DNA of 40,449 nucleotides, taken from NCBI GenBank assembly GCA_039026235.1, contig JBCCMQ010000024.1:1-40449 (forward strand). The letters are read 5' to 3'. A program made the position numbers and the translations under genes. Positions within the stretch are counted from its first letter, which is position 1, and every line of letters begins with the position of its first letter. This stretch comes from JBCCMQ01 sp039026235. GTDB taxonomy: Bacteria; Pseudomonadota; Alphaproteobacteria; Rhodobacterales; Rhodobacteraceae. Positions 16,961 through 33,484 of this stretch are shown here, in pieces. Under the pieces are notes generated by a model. It was not told the origin of the DNA. It worked only from the letters and a program-made list of their open reading frames with translations, and made no database searches.

Positions 16961-16972
16961 GACCGACCGCTC
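16961..16972. promoter_or_regulatory. 12-base motif upstream of the exported protein gene (copy 1)
   Basis: GACCGACCGCTC lies about 50 bases upstream of the exported protein start. The same 12 bases occur at 19327-19338 upstream of the AraC gene, so it may be an AraC-type operator. This is based on two copies only. Confidence 0.25.
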
Positions 16973-17012
16973 CCATCCCGCTGCTGCGAATACGCAGCGG
17001 GTGGCAGGGAGC
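16969..17012. promoter_or_regulatory. stem-loop upstream of the exported protein gene
   Basis: GCTCCC (16969-16974) and CCCGCTGC (16977-16984) pair with GCAGCGGG (16994-17001) and GGGAGC (17007-17012), giving a strong two-part stem with internal loops. It follows the methyltransferase gene directly and lacks a T-run, so it is an mRNA-stability or attenuation element rather than a simple terminator. Confidence 0.45.
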
Positions 17013-17028
17013 AGAGGATTGAATTGCG

Positions 17029-17985
17029 CTACGACACAGGCTCGGGAATGCAGGTACGCGCGATCTCATCGATGTGGCGGTGATCGGTTCCGCAACACCC
17101 GCCAAACACCTTCAGGTTTGGCAACAGTGGCAATAGCCCGGCATAGTCATGCGCCAATTTGAGAGGATGGCCTCGATCTAGGGTGTCTGCTGCGTCTAGC
17201 TCTGCGTGACTTTTCCGCGAAGCATTTGCGCGCAGGCCTCGGATTCGTTTCGTCCAATCTGCATCCGGTCTCAGAACGCCGCGAAAGTGATCGGGGTGGG
17301 CGCAGTTGATCATGTAGTAGGCGGGTCTGCTGCTTGGGTCTGCGTCGACCTCGCGGATTGCATCGCCAAGCGGTTGGCCCGATGGCAAACACCCATCTGT
17401 TTCAAGTGTGAATGATAACGCCAAAGGCACACTGTGGCGCGCACATGCCCTTGCGATGCCTACCGCCTCGCCCACATGCGTCATGGTGATTGCGCTGATC
17501 ATGTCTGCGCCCGCCGAAGCAAACGTGTGCACTTGCGGCTCATGGTAATCCGCGGCGTCGCGGGCCACCATGAGTTCGGAGGCGACATAGCCATCGCCCT
17601 TCGGACCAATGTTCCCGCTGACGACGAAAGGTTCAGACCCCTCGAAAGCCGTTCGCAGTCCGAACAGCATCTCGACAGCGGCACGATTGATCCGGTCAAG
17701 CGCCGCACCGTCGTAGCCGAGCGCGCTTCCCCAAACCTCGCTTGCGCGCCAAGTGGGGGTATCGAGAATGAAACCGACGTGCTGCTTAAGCGCAACCTGG
17801 ATGTAGCTATCATAATAGCGGTGCAACGCAGCCCGTCCGTTTTCAGTGTCGAGCAGGGTGAAGGCCGCAAAGAGCGGCAACTCGAACCCGTCATGAAAGA
17901 TGAGCGTGGTCTCAATGCCGCCATCGGTCAAAAGAGGCGTATCACGAAGCTGAGGCAGGTTCTGGCGGTACTTGGCGTGTTCCAT
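17029..17985 (-). CDS. homocysteine S-methyltransferase family protein
   Basis: A 318-residue member of the family that moves a methyl group from S-methylmethionine or a betaine-like donor to homocysteine, using zinc. Visible signatures are LLTDGGIETTLIFHDGFELP at the N-terminus, the first zinc cysteine in YMINCAHPDHF and the paired cysteines in FGGCCGTDHRH. SGNIGPKGDGY and ASAGADMISAITMTHVGEAV match the barrel strands. Length is normal. The start is ATG 17985. It lies downstream of the AraC regulator and upstream of the exported protein, on the same strand. The methyl donor is not deducible; in marine bacteria, sulfonium compounds are plausible. Confidence 0.9.
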   Translation of the reverse strand: MEHAKYRQNLPQLRDTPLLTDGGIETTLIFHDGFELPLFAAFTLLDTENGRAALHRYYDSYIQVALKQHVGFILDTPTWRASEVWGSALGYDGAALDRINRAAVEMLFGLRTAFEGSEPFVVSGNIGPKGDGYVASELMVARDAADYHEPQVHTFASAGADMISAITMTHVGEAVGIARACARHSVPLALSFTLETDGCLPSGQPLGDAIREVDADPSSRPAYYMINCAHPDHFRGVLRPDADWTKRIRGLRANASRKSHAELDAADTLDRGHPLKLAHDYAGLLPLLPNLKVFGGCCGTDHRHIDEIARTCIPEPVS

Positions 17986-18248
17986 GACAAAGTGCTCTTC
18001 TTCTTTCTGTCGACCCTACCTATGGCGCCAAGGGTCTTTCGCGAATGACACGATGACCGGACGGTATGACCGAACCGCCAAAATCGCGTCACGCATCCGT
18101 GAGCGTGCTGGTCCGGCTAACCTTCTTCGCAACGCTCGTGCGCAAACCAGATTTGAGCTGCTCGAAGGTCGGGTTGGTTTTCCTAGAAACTTTGGGGCTG
18201 AGCGCTGGGCAGCCCCCAGCAAGACCGTCCCGCAGGACAAAGGCTGGC

Positions 18249-19226
18249 CTAGGCCGCCATATCCGCGATGTGGCGCCAGTCTGCCGGCGATTGTCCCATC
18301 TCGCGCTTGAAGGCGCGCGAGAATGCTTCTGGGGCGTCGTAACCTACGCGATGCGCAATCTCTGCGATGGTGAGCTCGGTATTGCGTAACAGCGCAGCCG
18401 CCGTTTCAATTCGGTAGATCAGGATGTAGCGGCGCGGGCTGACGCCCACCACCTCGGTAAACCTGTCGACAAAAGCGGATCGCGACATGCCAACCTGCGA
18501 CGCGAGATCCTCGACACGCAGGGGTGCAGCCAAATCAGCATGTATGCGCGCCAAGGCACGCGACATTCTCGGGTGCGCCATGCCACCCAGCCAACCACTT
18601 GGTGCTTTGCACTGTTCGACGTAGCTGCGCAGCGCCTCTATGAGAAGAAGTCGGCAGACATTCGTTACCATCGTACTGCTCGAAACGCGGCCCGAACAAA
18701 GCTCGCGCGCCGCCAAGGCGACTGAGGCTTCAATCCAGCGTCGTGTGTCAAGGCTTTCGATATTTATCACCAGCAACTCGGGCAGCCCGGCAAAGAGCGG
18801 TGCGGGCGCCGACCCGCTGGCGATAAAGCCGCACAGCATCCGTGTTGGGTCACCGCCACCGCCGTGTTCAATTCGGACCAGCCCATCTTGCCCGGCTGGG
18901 AGCAACAGGTCATCGCCGGACACCGGGGTCACGCTGGCGGTGCTGGCTAGAACATGCAGAGCGTTGGTCGGCAGAAAAATGACATCGCCCGCGCGGGCCC
19001 GATAGTGCGTCTTGTTGCAGTTGGCACCGCCAAGAGAGACCAGTACTTCACCCTCAACAACAAGATGGTAGGCGATAACCTGTCGCGGCATCGGCGCGAA
19101 TGGACGGCAGTCTTCTTCCGTCACGTGCGCCGTGACAGCCCACGGGGCTGTGAAGTCTGCTCTTAAGAACACCGCCCCGCTTAATGCTAGGGAACCGACG
19201 ATCTGGGAAAGGGGATCAATGGACAT
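18249..19226 (-). CDS. AraC-family transcriptional regulator
   Basis: A 325-residue regulator with an N-terminal AraC cupin domain (YHLVVEGEVLVSLGGANCNK and YRARAGDVIFLPTNALHVLA) and a C-terminal double helix-turn-helix: LRVEDLASQVGMSRSAFVDR, then LTIAEIAHRVGYDAPEAFSR and AFKREMGQSPADWR. The cupin-type sensor is common in regulators of detoxification and redox genes. The start at ATG 19226 begins MSIDPLSQIVGSL. It is the first gene upstream of the methyltransferase, OsmC, flavoprotein and cysteine synthase-fusion genes, all on the same strand, and is the likely controller of that cluster. The ligand is unknown. Confidence 0.92.
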   Translation of the reverse strand: MSIDPLSQIVGSLALSGAVFLRADFTAPWAVTAHVTEEDCRPFAPMPRQVIAYHLVVEGEVLVSLGGANCNKTHYRARAGDVIFLPTNALHVLASTASVTPVSGDDLLLPAGQDGLVRIEHGGGGDPTRMLCGFIASGSAPAPLFAGLPELLVINIESLDTRRWIEASVALAARELCSGRVSSSTMVTNVCRLLLIEALRSYVEQCKAPSGWLGGMAHPRMSRALARIHADLAAPLRVEDLASQVGMSRSAFVDRFTEVVGVSPRRYILIYRIETAAALLRNTELTIAEIAHRVGYDAPEAFSRAFKREMGQSPADWRHIADMAA

Positions 19227-19631
19227 AGGGATTCCGCAAAAACAAAATTATTCTTGATTCGTTCGAAGTAGAGAGACAACGCAAGGCGTTGCTCTTTCAG
19301 GTCCAGCGGCGTGACCGGCTCATATAGACCGACCGCTCAAAGACGGTTGCTAACAACTTTCGCGGCGGCGGGCCTGAATAAGTTCTGAACTATTTATGAA
19401 CAGGGTCTATCCGGACAGCCGGTGATGCATTGTTGAATTTATCTGGCGCAGCAGACGCAATATGCCCGCACTGGACATTCAAAAACACGAGCGCCCTCGG
19501 ATCGCACCGCGCAGCAATGGTCAGACAGTGCAAATTGCCTTCGTATGCCGCGCCTTAAACCAAGGTCGGCTGAGTGGACGGGGCCAACTATTCCCGATCC
19601 GGCGCGGCTCGGGTCAATCGCTTCTTATGGT
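19227..19631. other. intergenic region between AraC and the decayed membrane-protein gene
   Basis: About 400 bases. It carries the AraC promoter region and, nearer 19631, the further-decayed tail of the pseudogene listed at 19632-19898. Plus-strand open frames here are antisense to that pseudogene. Confidence 0.4.
19327..19338. promoter_or_regulatory. 12-base motif upstream of the AraC gene (copy 2)
   Basis: GACCGACCGCTC, identical to 16961-16972, lies about 100 bases upstream of the AraC start. See copy 1 for interpretation. Confidence 0.25.
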
Positions 19632-19898
19632 TCATGGCTGATCGCGTGGACCGACAAGCCAAAGCGGGCCGCAAGCAGCGTTTCCTTTCGCAGCAAAGTC
19701 GTAATCCTAGTAGATGGAGTGCGGCATCTCCGGGTTTGCCGCGATTTAATGCGGACCAATGTGGCTGGAAAGGTCGATCAACGGAAGATACGGGTGTGCC
19801 AGAAGCAGCACGAACACAAATACAAGCGCTCAGAAAAGCTCGGTGCTGATCCAATGGTTTGGGGTCGGCATCGTCTCGGCCGCCGTGGCGCCGGTCAT
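19632..19898 (-). pseudogene. decayed membrane-protein gene following gtrB-like gene
   Basis: The minus strand begins with an ATG at 19898 that overlaps the GtrB-like stop (ATGA), the arrangement of a co-translated gene. The frame then reads MTGATAAETMPTPNHW, a TGA, ALVFVFVLLLAHPYLPLIDL, SSHIGPH, a TAA, IAANPEMPHSIY, a TAG, DYDFAAKGNAACGPLWLVG and a TGA near 19632. The reading frame stays intact across three stops, so these are point nonsense mutations in a once-functional gene for a membrane protein, whose first transmembrane segment is still visible. Downstream the similarity to a protein fades. I recognise the LAHPYLPLIDL style as the first helix and loop of large multi-pass proteins found after GtrA/GtrB pairs, but no family name is certain. 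Confidence 0.6.
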
Positions 19899-20884
19899 GT
19901 CGCCGTGTTCCGGTCGCTTTGGACCACGTGATCGATGATGAACTGCGGGCGGCGCTTGGTCTCGTTGTAGATGCGCCCAAGGTATTCACCAAAGACCCCA
20001 AGCGCAAAAAGCTGAACGCCACCCAGCAGGTAGATCGAACTAACGATGGACGCCCAGCCGGATACGGTTATCCCGAGCAACCGCGCAAGGACCGCCCAAA
20101 GGATGTATAGAACCGAGAAGAGGGTTAGCATGAAGCCAAGCCATGTGACGTATCTAAGAGGCTTGGTCGAGAAGGATGTGATGCCTTCTACCGCCAGCGA
20201 AACCATCTTGCCGAGCGGATACTTTGACTTACCTCCGACCCGCCCCGCCCTGTCGTAGGTAACCGTTGCTGAGGAAAAGCCGAGCGAGCGGACGAGCCCC
20301 CTGAGGAAAAGGTTCACCTCACGGTGCTCGCGAAGCGCCCCCAGGGCCTTCTGGGACATCAGCCGAAAATCGGCATGATCGTAGACCACGTCGACACCGA
20401 CGACGCCGAGGATCCGGTAGTAGGCGCGCGCCGAGACGCGCTTAAACGAGGTGTCAGCCTCTCTTGAAGCCCGGACACCGAAGACAATCTCCGCCCCAGC
20501 GCGGTAGGCGTCGATCATCCGCGCGACTGCACCCAGGTCATCCTGCAAATCTGCATCGAGGCTGACGACCGTGTCGGCCTCGGCCGACATCAGACCGGCG
20601 AAAAGTGCGCGCTGGTGGCCATAGTTGCGCGACAGCTTGATCCCCTTAACATTTATTCGCTTCTCTGACGCGGCCGCATTAGCGGCGGTCTCGATCAGTT
20701 CCCATGTCCGGTCGGAAGAGCCATCATCGACAAGGATAACACGCGCTGGACCGGCAATCCGGTCACCTTTCACAAGCTCCGCGGAAAGGGTGCACAAGGC
20801 TTCGACGAGATGCTCAAGGCATGCCTCTTCGTTGTAGCAGGGCACAACGAGATCCAGCGACGGGGGCATGCGGAACCCAGACAT
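19895..20884 (-). CDS. family 2 glycosyltransferase, GtrB/ArnC/DPM1-like
   Basis: A 329-residue membrane-anchored transferase that by family moves a sugar from a nucleotide donor to polyprenyl phosphate. The GT-A domain shows LDLVVPCYNEEACLEHLVEA, VILVDDGSSDRTWELIE, IKLSRNYGHQRALFAGLMSA and the catalytic DADLQDD. Two C-terminal transmembrane helices (TWLGFMLTLFSVLYILWAVL and SSIYLLGGVQLFALGVFGEY) are followed by YLGRIYNETKRRPQFI, as in GtrB. The ATG at 20884 comes two bases after the GtrA stop; a second ATG at 20902 overlaps GtrA. It works with GtrA in O-antigen or other surface-sugar modification. Confidence 0.9.
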   Translation of the reverse strand: MSGFRMPPSLDLVVPCYNEEACLEHLVEALCTLSAELVKGDRIAGPARVILVDDGSSDRTWELIETAANAAASEKRINVKGIKLSRNYGHQRALFAGLMSAEADTVVSLDADLQDDLGAVARMIDAYRAGAEIVFGVRASREADTSFKRVSARAYYRILGVVGVDVVYDHADFRLMSQKALGALREHREVNLFLRGLVRSLGFSSATVTYDRAGRVGGKSKYPLGKMVSLAVEGITSFSTKPLRYVTWLGFMLTLFSVLYILWAVLARLLGITVSGWASIVSSIYLLGGVQLFALGVFGEYLGRIYNETKRRPQFIIDHVVQSDRNTAT

Positions 20885-20886
20885 CG

Positions 20887-21285
20887 TCACACGAAGACCC
20901 ATAGACGCATGACGACCCAGTTCATGACCGGCAGCACCAGGATGACGGCGACACTTGCCATCCAGTCTTCCGCACCGAAGTACTGCGTCAAAACAAGCGT
21001 AATCGCCACAGCTGTAGCCAGTCCCGCTCCGTTGAGAACGAGGAATCGCAAGAGCTGTCCTCTATCGCGAGGATTCTTGCGGAAAGTGATTCCGGAATGG
21101 CCGAAATATTGGAGAGTGATCGCGGCAAGATACGAGAGAGTCGCAGCAAGGACCGCCGAGACACCAACCTCACGCAGCACCATGTAACCCCCGGCATAGG
21201 TTAGCGCCGTCACGCCGCCGACCAGCGCAAAGGACAGCATCTGGTTCAGCTTGAAAGGTCTGACGTCCGCCATGCTCTCGTCCAT
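20887..21285 (-). CDS. GtrA-family membrane protein
   Basis: A 132-residue protein with four predicted transmembrane segments, including MLSFALVGGVTALTYAGGYM, AATLSYLAAITLQYFGHSGI and the last helix ending NWVVMRLWVFV, the usual end of GtrA. GtrA proteins are thought to flip polyprenyl-phosphate-linked sugars. The ATG at 21285 shares a base with the stop of the methyltransferase gene (TGATG), so the three genes are translationally coupled. The frame is open to 21399, but the extra residues belong to the preceding gene in another frame. Confidence 0.9.
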   Translation of the reverse strand: MDESMADVRPFKLNQMLSFALVGGVTALTYAGGYMVLREVGVSAVLAATLSYLAAITLQYFGHSGITFRKNPRDRGQLLRFLVLNGAGLATAVAITLVLTQYFGAEDWMASVAVILVLPVMNWVVMRLWVFV

Positions 21286-22121
21286 CACCTCGCGACACGC
21301 CTTGTGCGAGCGGCGCGCACGAGCGCATGTTTGGTCATAGCGAGGCGGTCGACCGCGGGACGGGGCAGGGTTCGCAGCGCCGCACAGCGTAGGCGCCATA
21401 GAAGCGGCGAGACCTCGGGAACCGGCGCGCCATCGTCCAGACGCGTTGCGCGTACCGTTTCCGGAAGGGACGACACGACCTCCTCTTTGACATAAAGCAT
21501 AATGTTGTAACGGTACCAGGGTTCGACATCCCCGCGACCAGCCAGCAACGGGCGAACGTAGTCGAAAGCTGCGTAACCATGTGTTGCAAATTCGTTGCGC
21601 CAGTCATCGAGAGGGCGCTCGTTGACGTGATGCTCGCCGCCCTGACCCGGCACCGCTGCCGAAAAGGCGACAATGTCGGCATGGGATACAAGCGTCTCGA
21701 CAAGGACCGAAGTGGCCTCGGAGGGAAGATGCTCACCAACCTCCAGCGAAAGCGCCAGCGTGAAACGTCGACCGAGCCGGAACTCTTTGGTCAGATCGTG
21801 AGAAAGGAAGTTCTCCGACGGGATAACCAACATGTCCCGGTCGATGTACGCCCCATCGACGCCCACGACCTCAGAGACGCTTGGTTCCTTGGCAAAACGC
21901 GCCGCCCAAACCCCAAGGCCACAGCCGACGTCAAGAACCGATGCGGGCGGTCGCAGAAGCGGTTTCAGCACCGCCACAACCGCTTCTGCCGACGACCGGG
22001 AACCGTCGGATATGTAGTCGAAGAACCCGGCATCATAGATGTACGCTCTATTCTCCGACGCCACTTCTTCACTGGGTATACGCCGCATTGACCTGCCCCA
22101 CGATTGTCGCTCAATCATCAC
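21285..22121 (-). CDS. class I SAM-dependent methyltransferase
   Basis: A 278-residue methyltransferase. The SAM-binding motif I is ASVLDVGCGLGVWAARFA, motif II VVGVDGAYIDRDML and the later LSLEVGEHLPSEATSVLVET. It resembles methyltransferases of glycan-modification loci (sugar or polymer methylation), and its coupling to GtrA and GtrB supports such a role. The start may be GTG 22121 or ATG 22118, with TAGGTG just upstream. Acceptor unknown. Confidence 0.85.
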   Translation of the reverse strand: MMIERQSWGRSMRRIPSEEVASENRAYIYDAGFFDYISDGSRSSAEAVVAVLKPLLRPPASVLDVGCGLGVWAARFAKEPSVSEVVGVDGAYIDRDMLVIPSENFLSHDLTKEFRLGRRFTLALSLEVGEHLPSEATSVLVETLVSHADIVAFSAAVPGQGGEHHVNERPLDDWRNEFATHGYAAFDYVRPLLAGRGDVEPWYRYNIMLYVKEEVVSSLPETVRATRLDDGAPVPEVSPLLWRLRCAALRTLPRPAVDRLAMTKHALVRAARTRRVAR

Positions 22122-22638
22122 CTATACGGTCAAATCGGCAAAACTATGGCGCAAATTGACCATCGCTTTCGAGAGATCTTCAACCGCAGGATACGATACC
22201 GGCGTCTAGCCAGTTTCTGCGCAGCCGCACCGGCAAAACGGCTCGCGTACCGGACATCAAGAAAACGTGAGGTTCGTCGCGGTCTGTCCAAGGAACAGCT
22301 TGTTCCAAGCGATCGTTCGCTGCCATTGGTTTGAATTGCGACCAGTTTGCTCGGGACTGCATGCACCGTGAAAGACCGTTCGCACACGAGGCTCTCAAGG
22401 TCTGCATGGCAAAGCGCCGTGTTCCGTTTGGCCCGCGTTGTTGCTGCTAAAGCTTCGATCCACCCTCTTCGGGCTGTCTCGCGTCCAAGCCATCGCTGAT
22501 CTTCCAACTGTTGGGACATTGAATGCCAGTTGGTGCACTACTTTCAGTGAGACGCTCTAACGGTATGCTGGAGCACCTCAAATGCAGACTTGGTCTTGAT
22601 GCAGGTAAAGTCGTTCCGTATTCGAAAAGTCATAAGAC
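22122..22638. other. gene-poor stretch upstream of the methyltransferase operon
   Basis: About 520 bases. Minus-strand frames at 22130-22519 and 22180-22407 exist. The second (75 codons) contains DEPHVFLMSGTRAVLPVRLR and is the more protein-like, but I recognise no family. The methyltransferase promoter should lie here. Confidence 0.35.
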
Positions 22639-23202
22639 TTACTGGCCCTGCCGGTAAATCAAACGGACGGACGCACCTGGAACGCTGGCAGAAATAGGGC
22701 CGTCCCAATGCCAGGTCCTGCCCGCAGAAGCAAGAATCTGAGAGTGCGGAAACATGGGGGCCTGCCATGCTTGAACGGCGTGAGGAGACAGCCCCTGGCC
22801 AAGGGACTCATTCGTTACCAGCCCAAACTTCGCTACCCAAGGCTGTACAAGCTGAAACGATTGATCTGGCGTCATCCCTTCCAGACCTATTGTACACCCT
22901 TCCGAAGAAGCGACGACCTTTAAGTCCATATCTTGCGCGTCTATGAAATCTAAGACGAAAGTTCTGCCATCAAAAGTAGTGAATTCTGGTCGAGAACGTT
23001 GATAGCCAAGCACCTCGAAGCCACTCAGAACAGCCTCGGCATCGGGAAATCTTGTACAAATGCCAACCGCTTCTTGCGCCGCTAAGAAGCGCTCTGCGCT
23101 CGCAGGCGTATCACTAATTGTTGCGGTATTCACCGGAGGAATACCTGGGCAGCCCGCAAGCGCGAAAATGATACCCAAAAGCCCAACCAACCTAAGCCGC
23201 AT
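22639..23202 (-). CDS. putative lipoprotein of unknown function
   Basis: A 187-residue protein with a lipoprotein signal peptide, MRLRLVGLLGIIFALAGCPG, whose lipobox is LAGC. The mature part has two phrases of a globular domain (VGICTRFPDAEAVLSGFEVL and VVASSEGCTIGLEGMTPDQS), with three cysteines, but I recognise no family. ATG 23202 has GGAGAAAG upstream; the frame extends to 23256. It probably sits in the inner leaflet of the outer membrane or at the periplasmic face. It lies just downstream of the rpoC terminator, on the same strand, and has its own promoter by position. Confidence 0.75.
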   Translation of the reverse strand: MRLRLVGLLGIIFALAGCPGIPPVNTATISDTPASAERFLAAQEAVGICTRFPDAEAVLSGFEVLGYQRSRPEFTTFDGRTFVLDFIDAQDMDLKVVASSEGCTIGLEGMTPDQSFQLVQPWVAKFGLVTNESLGQGLSPHAVQAWQAPMFPHSQILASAGRTWHWDGPISASVPGASVRLIYRQGQ

Positions 23203-23353
23203 TTCTTTCTCCGGAAGATTTGCTGGAAGAACACTTATGACAAATCCTGTTTGCATCGGAAAACGGATACCTCCGTGGACTTTGCTGCAGAGCCGTCATT
23301 TTCCCATGCTGCTTCCACTGACAAGATCAAACGCACAAAACTGAACTGAGCAG

Positions 23354-23381
23354 AAAAAAGGCCCCGGGTACGCCCGGGGCC
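23354..23381 (-). terminator. rho-independent terminator of rpoC
   Basis: On the minus strand a nine-pair GC-rich stem (GGCCCCGGG, complement at 23373-23381, loop of four) is followed by six T. It lies 26 bases past the rpoC stop. Confidence 0.9.
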
Positions 23382-23407
23382 TGTGATTGGCATTTTTCTG
23401 GTTGCCG

Positions 23408-27649
<4,242 letters not shown>

Positions 27650-27664
27650 TGGGAAGACCTTTCC

Positions 27665-27939
27665 TTAGTTTTCGCAGACGAAGTGCGCATATCGTGCGCT
27701 ACCCATCGTGGTGAATTCTTCAAACGAGGCGACAAACTGTTCGCCGTGGCAGATCGCGGCCGCAATACCACGCACGTCCCTGTTGGGAAGCGCGGCCAGT
27801 GGTATCGCACCCGATGACCTGCCATCATCGGTCAGTTCCAGACTGATGGCGCTGTAGAAGTGGGTCAGTTCACTTACGATGAAGCCCACTCCAAAACAGA
27901 TCATCCCGAACAAAACCGTGAGTCCGGCGGTTAGTCTGG

Positions 27940-27943
<4 letters not shown>
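27665..27943 (-). CDS. small membrane-anchored protein between rpoB and rpoC
   Basis: A 92-residue ORF that starts with GTG 27943, overlapping the rpoB stop (GTGA), and ends 15 bases before rpoC. The N-terminus has one transmembrane or uncleaved signal segment (TAGLTVLFGMICFGVGFIVS), and the rest (RDVRGIAAAICHGEQFVASF and SARYAHFVCEN) would be outside the membrane, with two cysteines. I recognise no family. The tight coupling to rpoB, the codon style and the clear membrane segment suggest a real gene rather than a chance frame. Function unknown. Confidence 0.65.
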
Positions 27944-32076
<4,133 letters not shown>

Positions 32077-32514
32077 CTGCAAATCATCTCCGTCTCGAGC
32101 GCAGTGCAATCGGGGGCTGGGCGGCCCGAGATTGCGCCAGATAGACCAGCGTCGATTCCATACCAGAGATGCCTCCCACGGCATCCCGCCCGAAACGACT
32201 ACTGCCCTGTCAAAGCCCAGCCATTGCTGAGCTTTGAGAGAGCAATCAAAGCACTTAATTGTTGACGAGTTTAGGGATCGGGGCGAATCACATACTGCTG
32301 GGTGAGGGCGTCACTTAACAATCCAGTCAAATGCTTTCAACTACCCAAGCCATCTTTTTCTGTGCAGATGTTGGGTGAACCGCGATTCTTCGCAGTCTTT
32401 TCGCGCAGCGGCCGGCCGTCTCAAAGGGTCCTTCAACCTGTGAATTTCCCCTGAAAGGCAATGATTTAGTGGCGGCCGCCTGTCATCGACGACCGCCAAA
32501 TGTTGCGACCGGAA
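32077..32514. other. rplL-rpoB intergenic region
   Basis: About 440 bases between rplL and rpoB. A hairpin pairs TGGCGG (32470-32475) with CCGCCA (32493-32498) just past the rplL stop, without a T-run. It may act as the partial attenuator known between these genes in other bacteria. No gene is supported. Confidence 0.4.
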
Positions 32515-32898
32515 CTACTTGAGTTCGACCTCGGCGCCAGCTGCTTCCAGCTTGCCCTTGATTTCCTCGGCTTCGGCCTTGTCGACGCCTTCCTTGACGG
32601 CTTTGCCGCCGGCTTCGACCAGGTCCTTGGCTTCCTTCAGACCAAGGCCAGTGATGGCACGGACCTCTTTAATGACGTTGATCTTCTGGGCGCCAGCGGC
32701 TTTCAGGATCACGTCGAATTCAGTCTGCTCTTCGGCGGCATCGCCGCCGGCATCGCCACCGGCCGGGCCAGCGACCATAACCGCGCCACCAGCGGCAGGT
32801 TCGATGCCGTATTCGTCTTTCAGGATGGTTTTCAGTTCCTGGGCTTCGAGAAGCGTGAGACCCACGATCTCTTCAGCGAGTTTTTTCAGATCAGCCAT
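32515..32898 (-). CDS. rplL: 50S ribosomal protein L7/L12
   Basis: A 127-residue stalk protein. The N-terminal dimerisation part (LAEEIVGLTLLEAQELKTIL), the alanine- and glycine-rich hinge and the C-terminal factor-binding domain (KVRAITGLGLKEAKDLVE-type, here VRAITGLGLKEAKDLVEAGG) are all present. It recruits elongation factors to the ribosome. It follows rplJ with 67 bases between them, as usual. Confidence 0.98.
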   Translation of the reverse strand: MADLKKLAEEIVGLTLLEAQELKTILKDEYGIEPAAGGAVMVAGPAGGDAGGDAAEEQTEFDVILKAAGAQKINVIKEVRAITGLGLKEAKDLVEAGGKAVKEGVDKAEAEEIKGKLEAAGAEVELK

Positions 32899-32965
32899 TT
32901 GATGCTTTCCGTTTCCTTAGGTGTGTTCCAACGCGAGGCAATCTCCCCACGCGGATCTCAACAGA

Positions 32966-33484
32966 TCATGCGGCTTCCGCACGCTCCTCGATTGTCGAAA
33001 GAATGCCCGCGATATTCGAAGCAGGTGCGCCAATGGCCCCGGCGATGTTGGCGGCAGGCGCCCCGATGCAGCCGACGATCGAAGCTATAAGCTCTTCACG
33101 CGACGGCATTGCGGCGACGGCTTTGACACCGGCACAGTCCAGCGCCGTCTCTCCCATTGCACCGCCGAGGATCTCGAATTTCGAGTTCTCTTTGGCGAAA
33201 TCCTCGGCCGCCTTTGCGGCAGCAACCGGATCTTCGGAATAGGAAAGAACGGTCATCCCTGTCAGGAGATCCCCGAGCGAAGCGTTCGGTGACCCATCAA
33301 GGGCGATTTTGGCGAGCCTGTTCTTGGCAACGCGTACGGACCCGCCCGCTTCGCGCATACGCGCGCGCAGGTCCTGCATTTCGGCAACCGTGAGGCCCGC
33401 GTAGTGGGCAACCACCACGACGCCAGAGCTTTCAAAGATCTGGCCGAGTTCCTCGACCACTTTCTCTTTCTGGGCTCTATCCAC
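32966..33484 (-). CDS. rplJ: 50S ribosomal protein L10
   Basis: A 172-residue protein that anchors the L7/L12 stalk. The start is GTG 33484 (MDRAQKEKVVEELGQIFESS) with GGAGTG five bases upstream; longer in-frame starts are not conserved. AGLTVAEMQDLRARMREAG and VRVAKNRLAKIALDGS are typical, and the C-terminal helices that bind L7/L12 end GILSTIEERAEAA. The upstream leader of about 400 bases lies between it and the inverted HD-domain gene, so rplJ-rplL must have its own promoter here rather than reading on from rplK-rplA. Confidence 0.97.
   Translation of the reverse strand: MDRAQKEKVVEELGQIFESSGVVVVAHYAGLTVAEMQDLRARMREAGGSVRVAKNRLAKIALDGSPNASLGDLLTGMTVLSYSEDPVAAAKAAEDFAKENSKFEILGGAMGETALDCAGVKAVAAMPSREELIASIVGCIGAPAANIAGAIGAPASNIAGILSTIEERAEAA

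Noticed and set aside
19545..19931. plus-strand frame of 128 codons
   Set aside because: Antisense to the decayed membrane-protein gene, whose minus-strand translation is clearly the protein-like one.
22130..22519. minus-strand frame of 129 codons upstream of the methyltransferase operon
   Set aside because: Arginine- and serine-rich translation without domain or start signal; a shorter frame in another register is as plausible, so neither is called.
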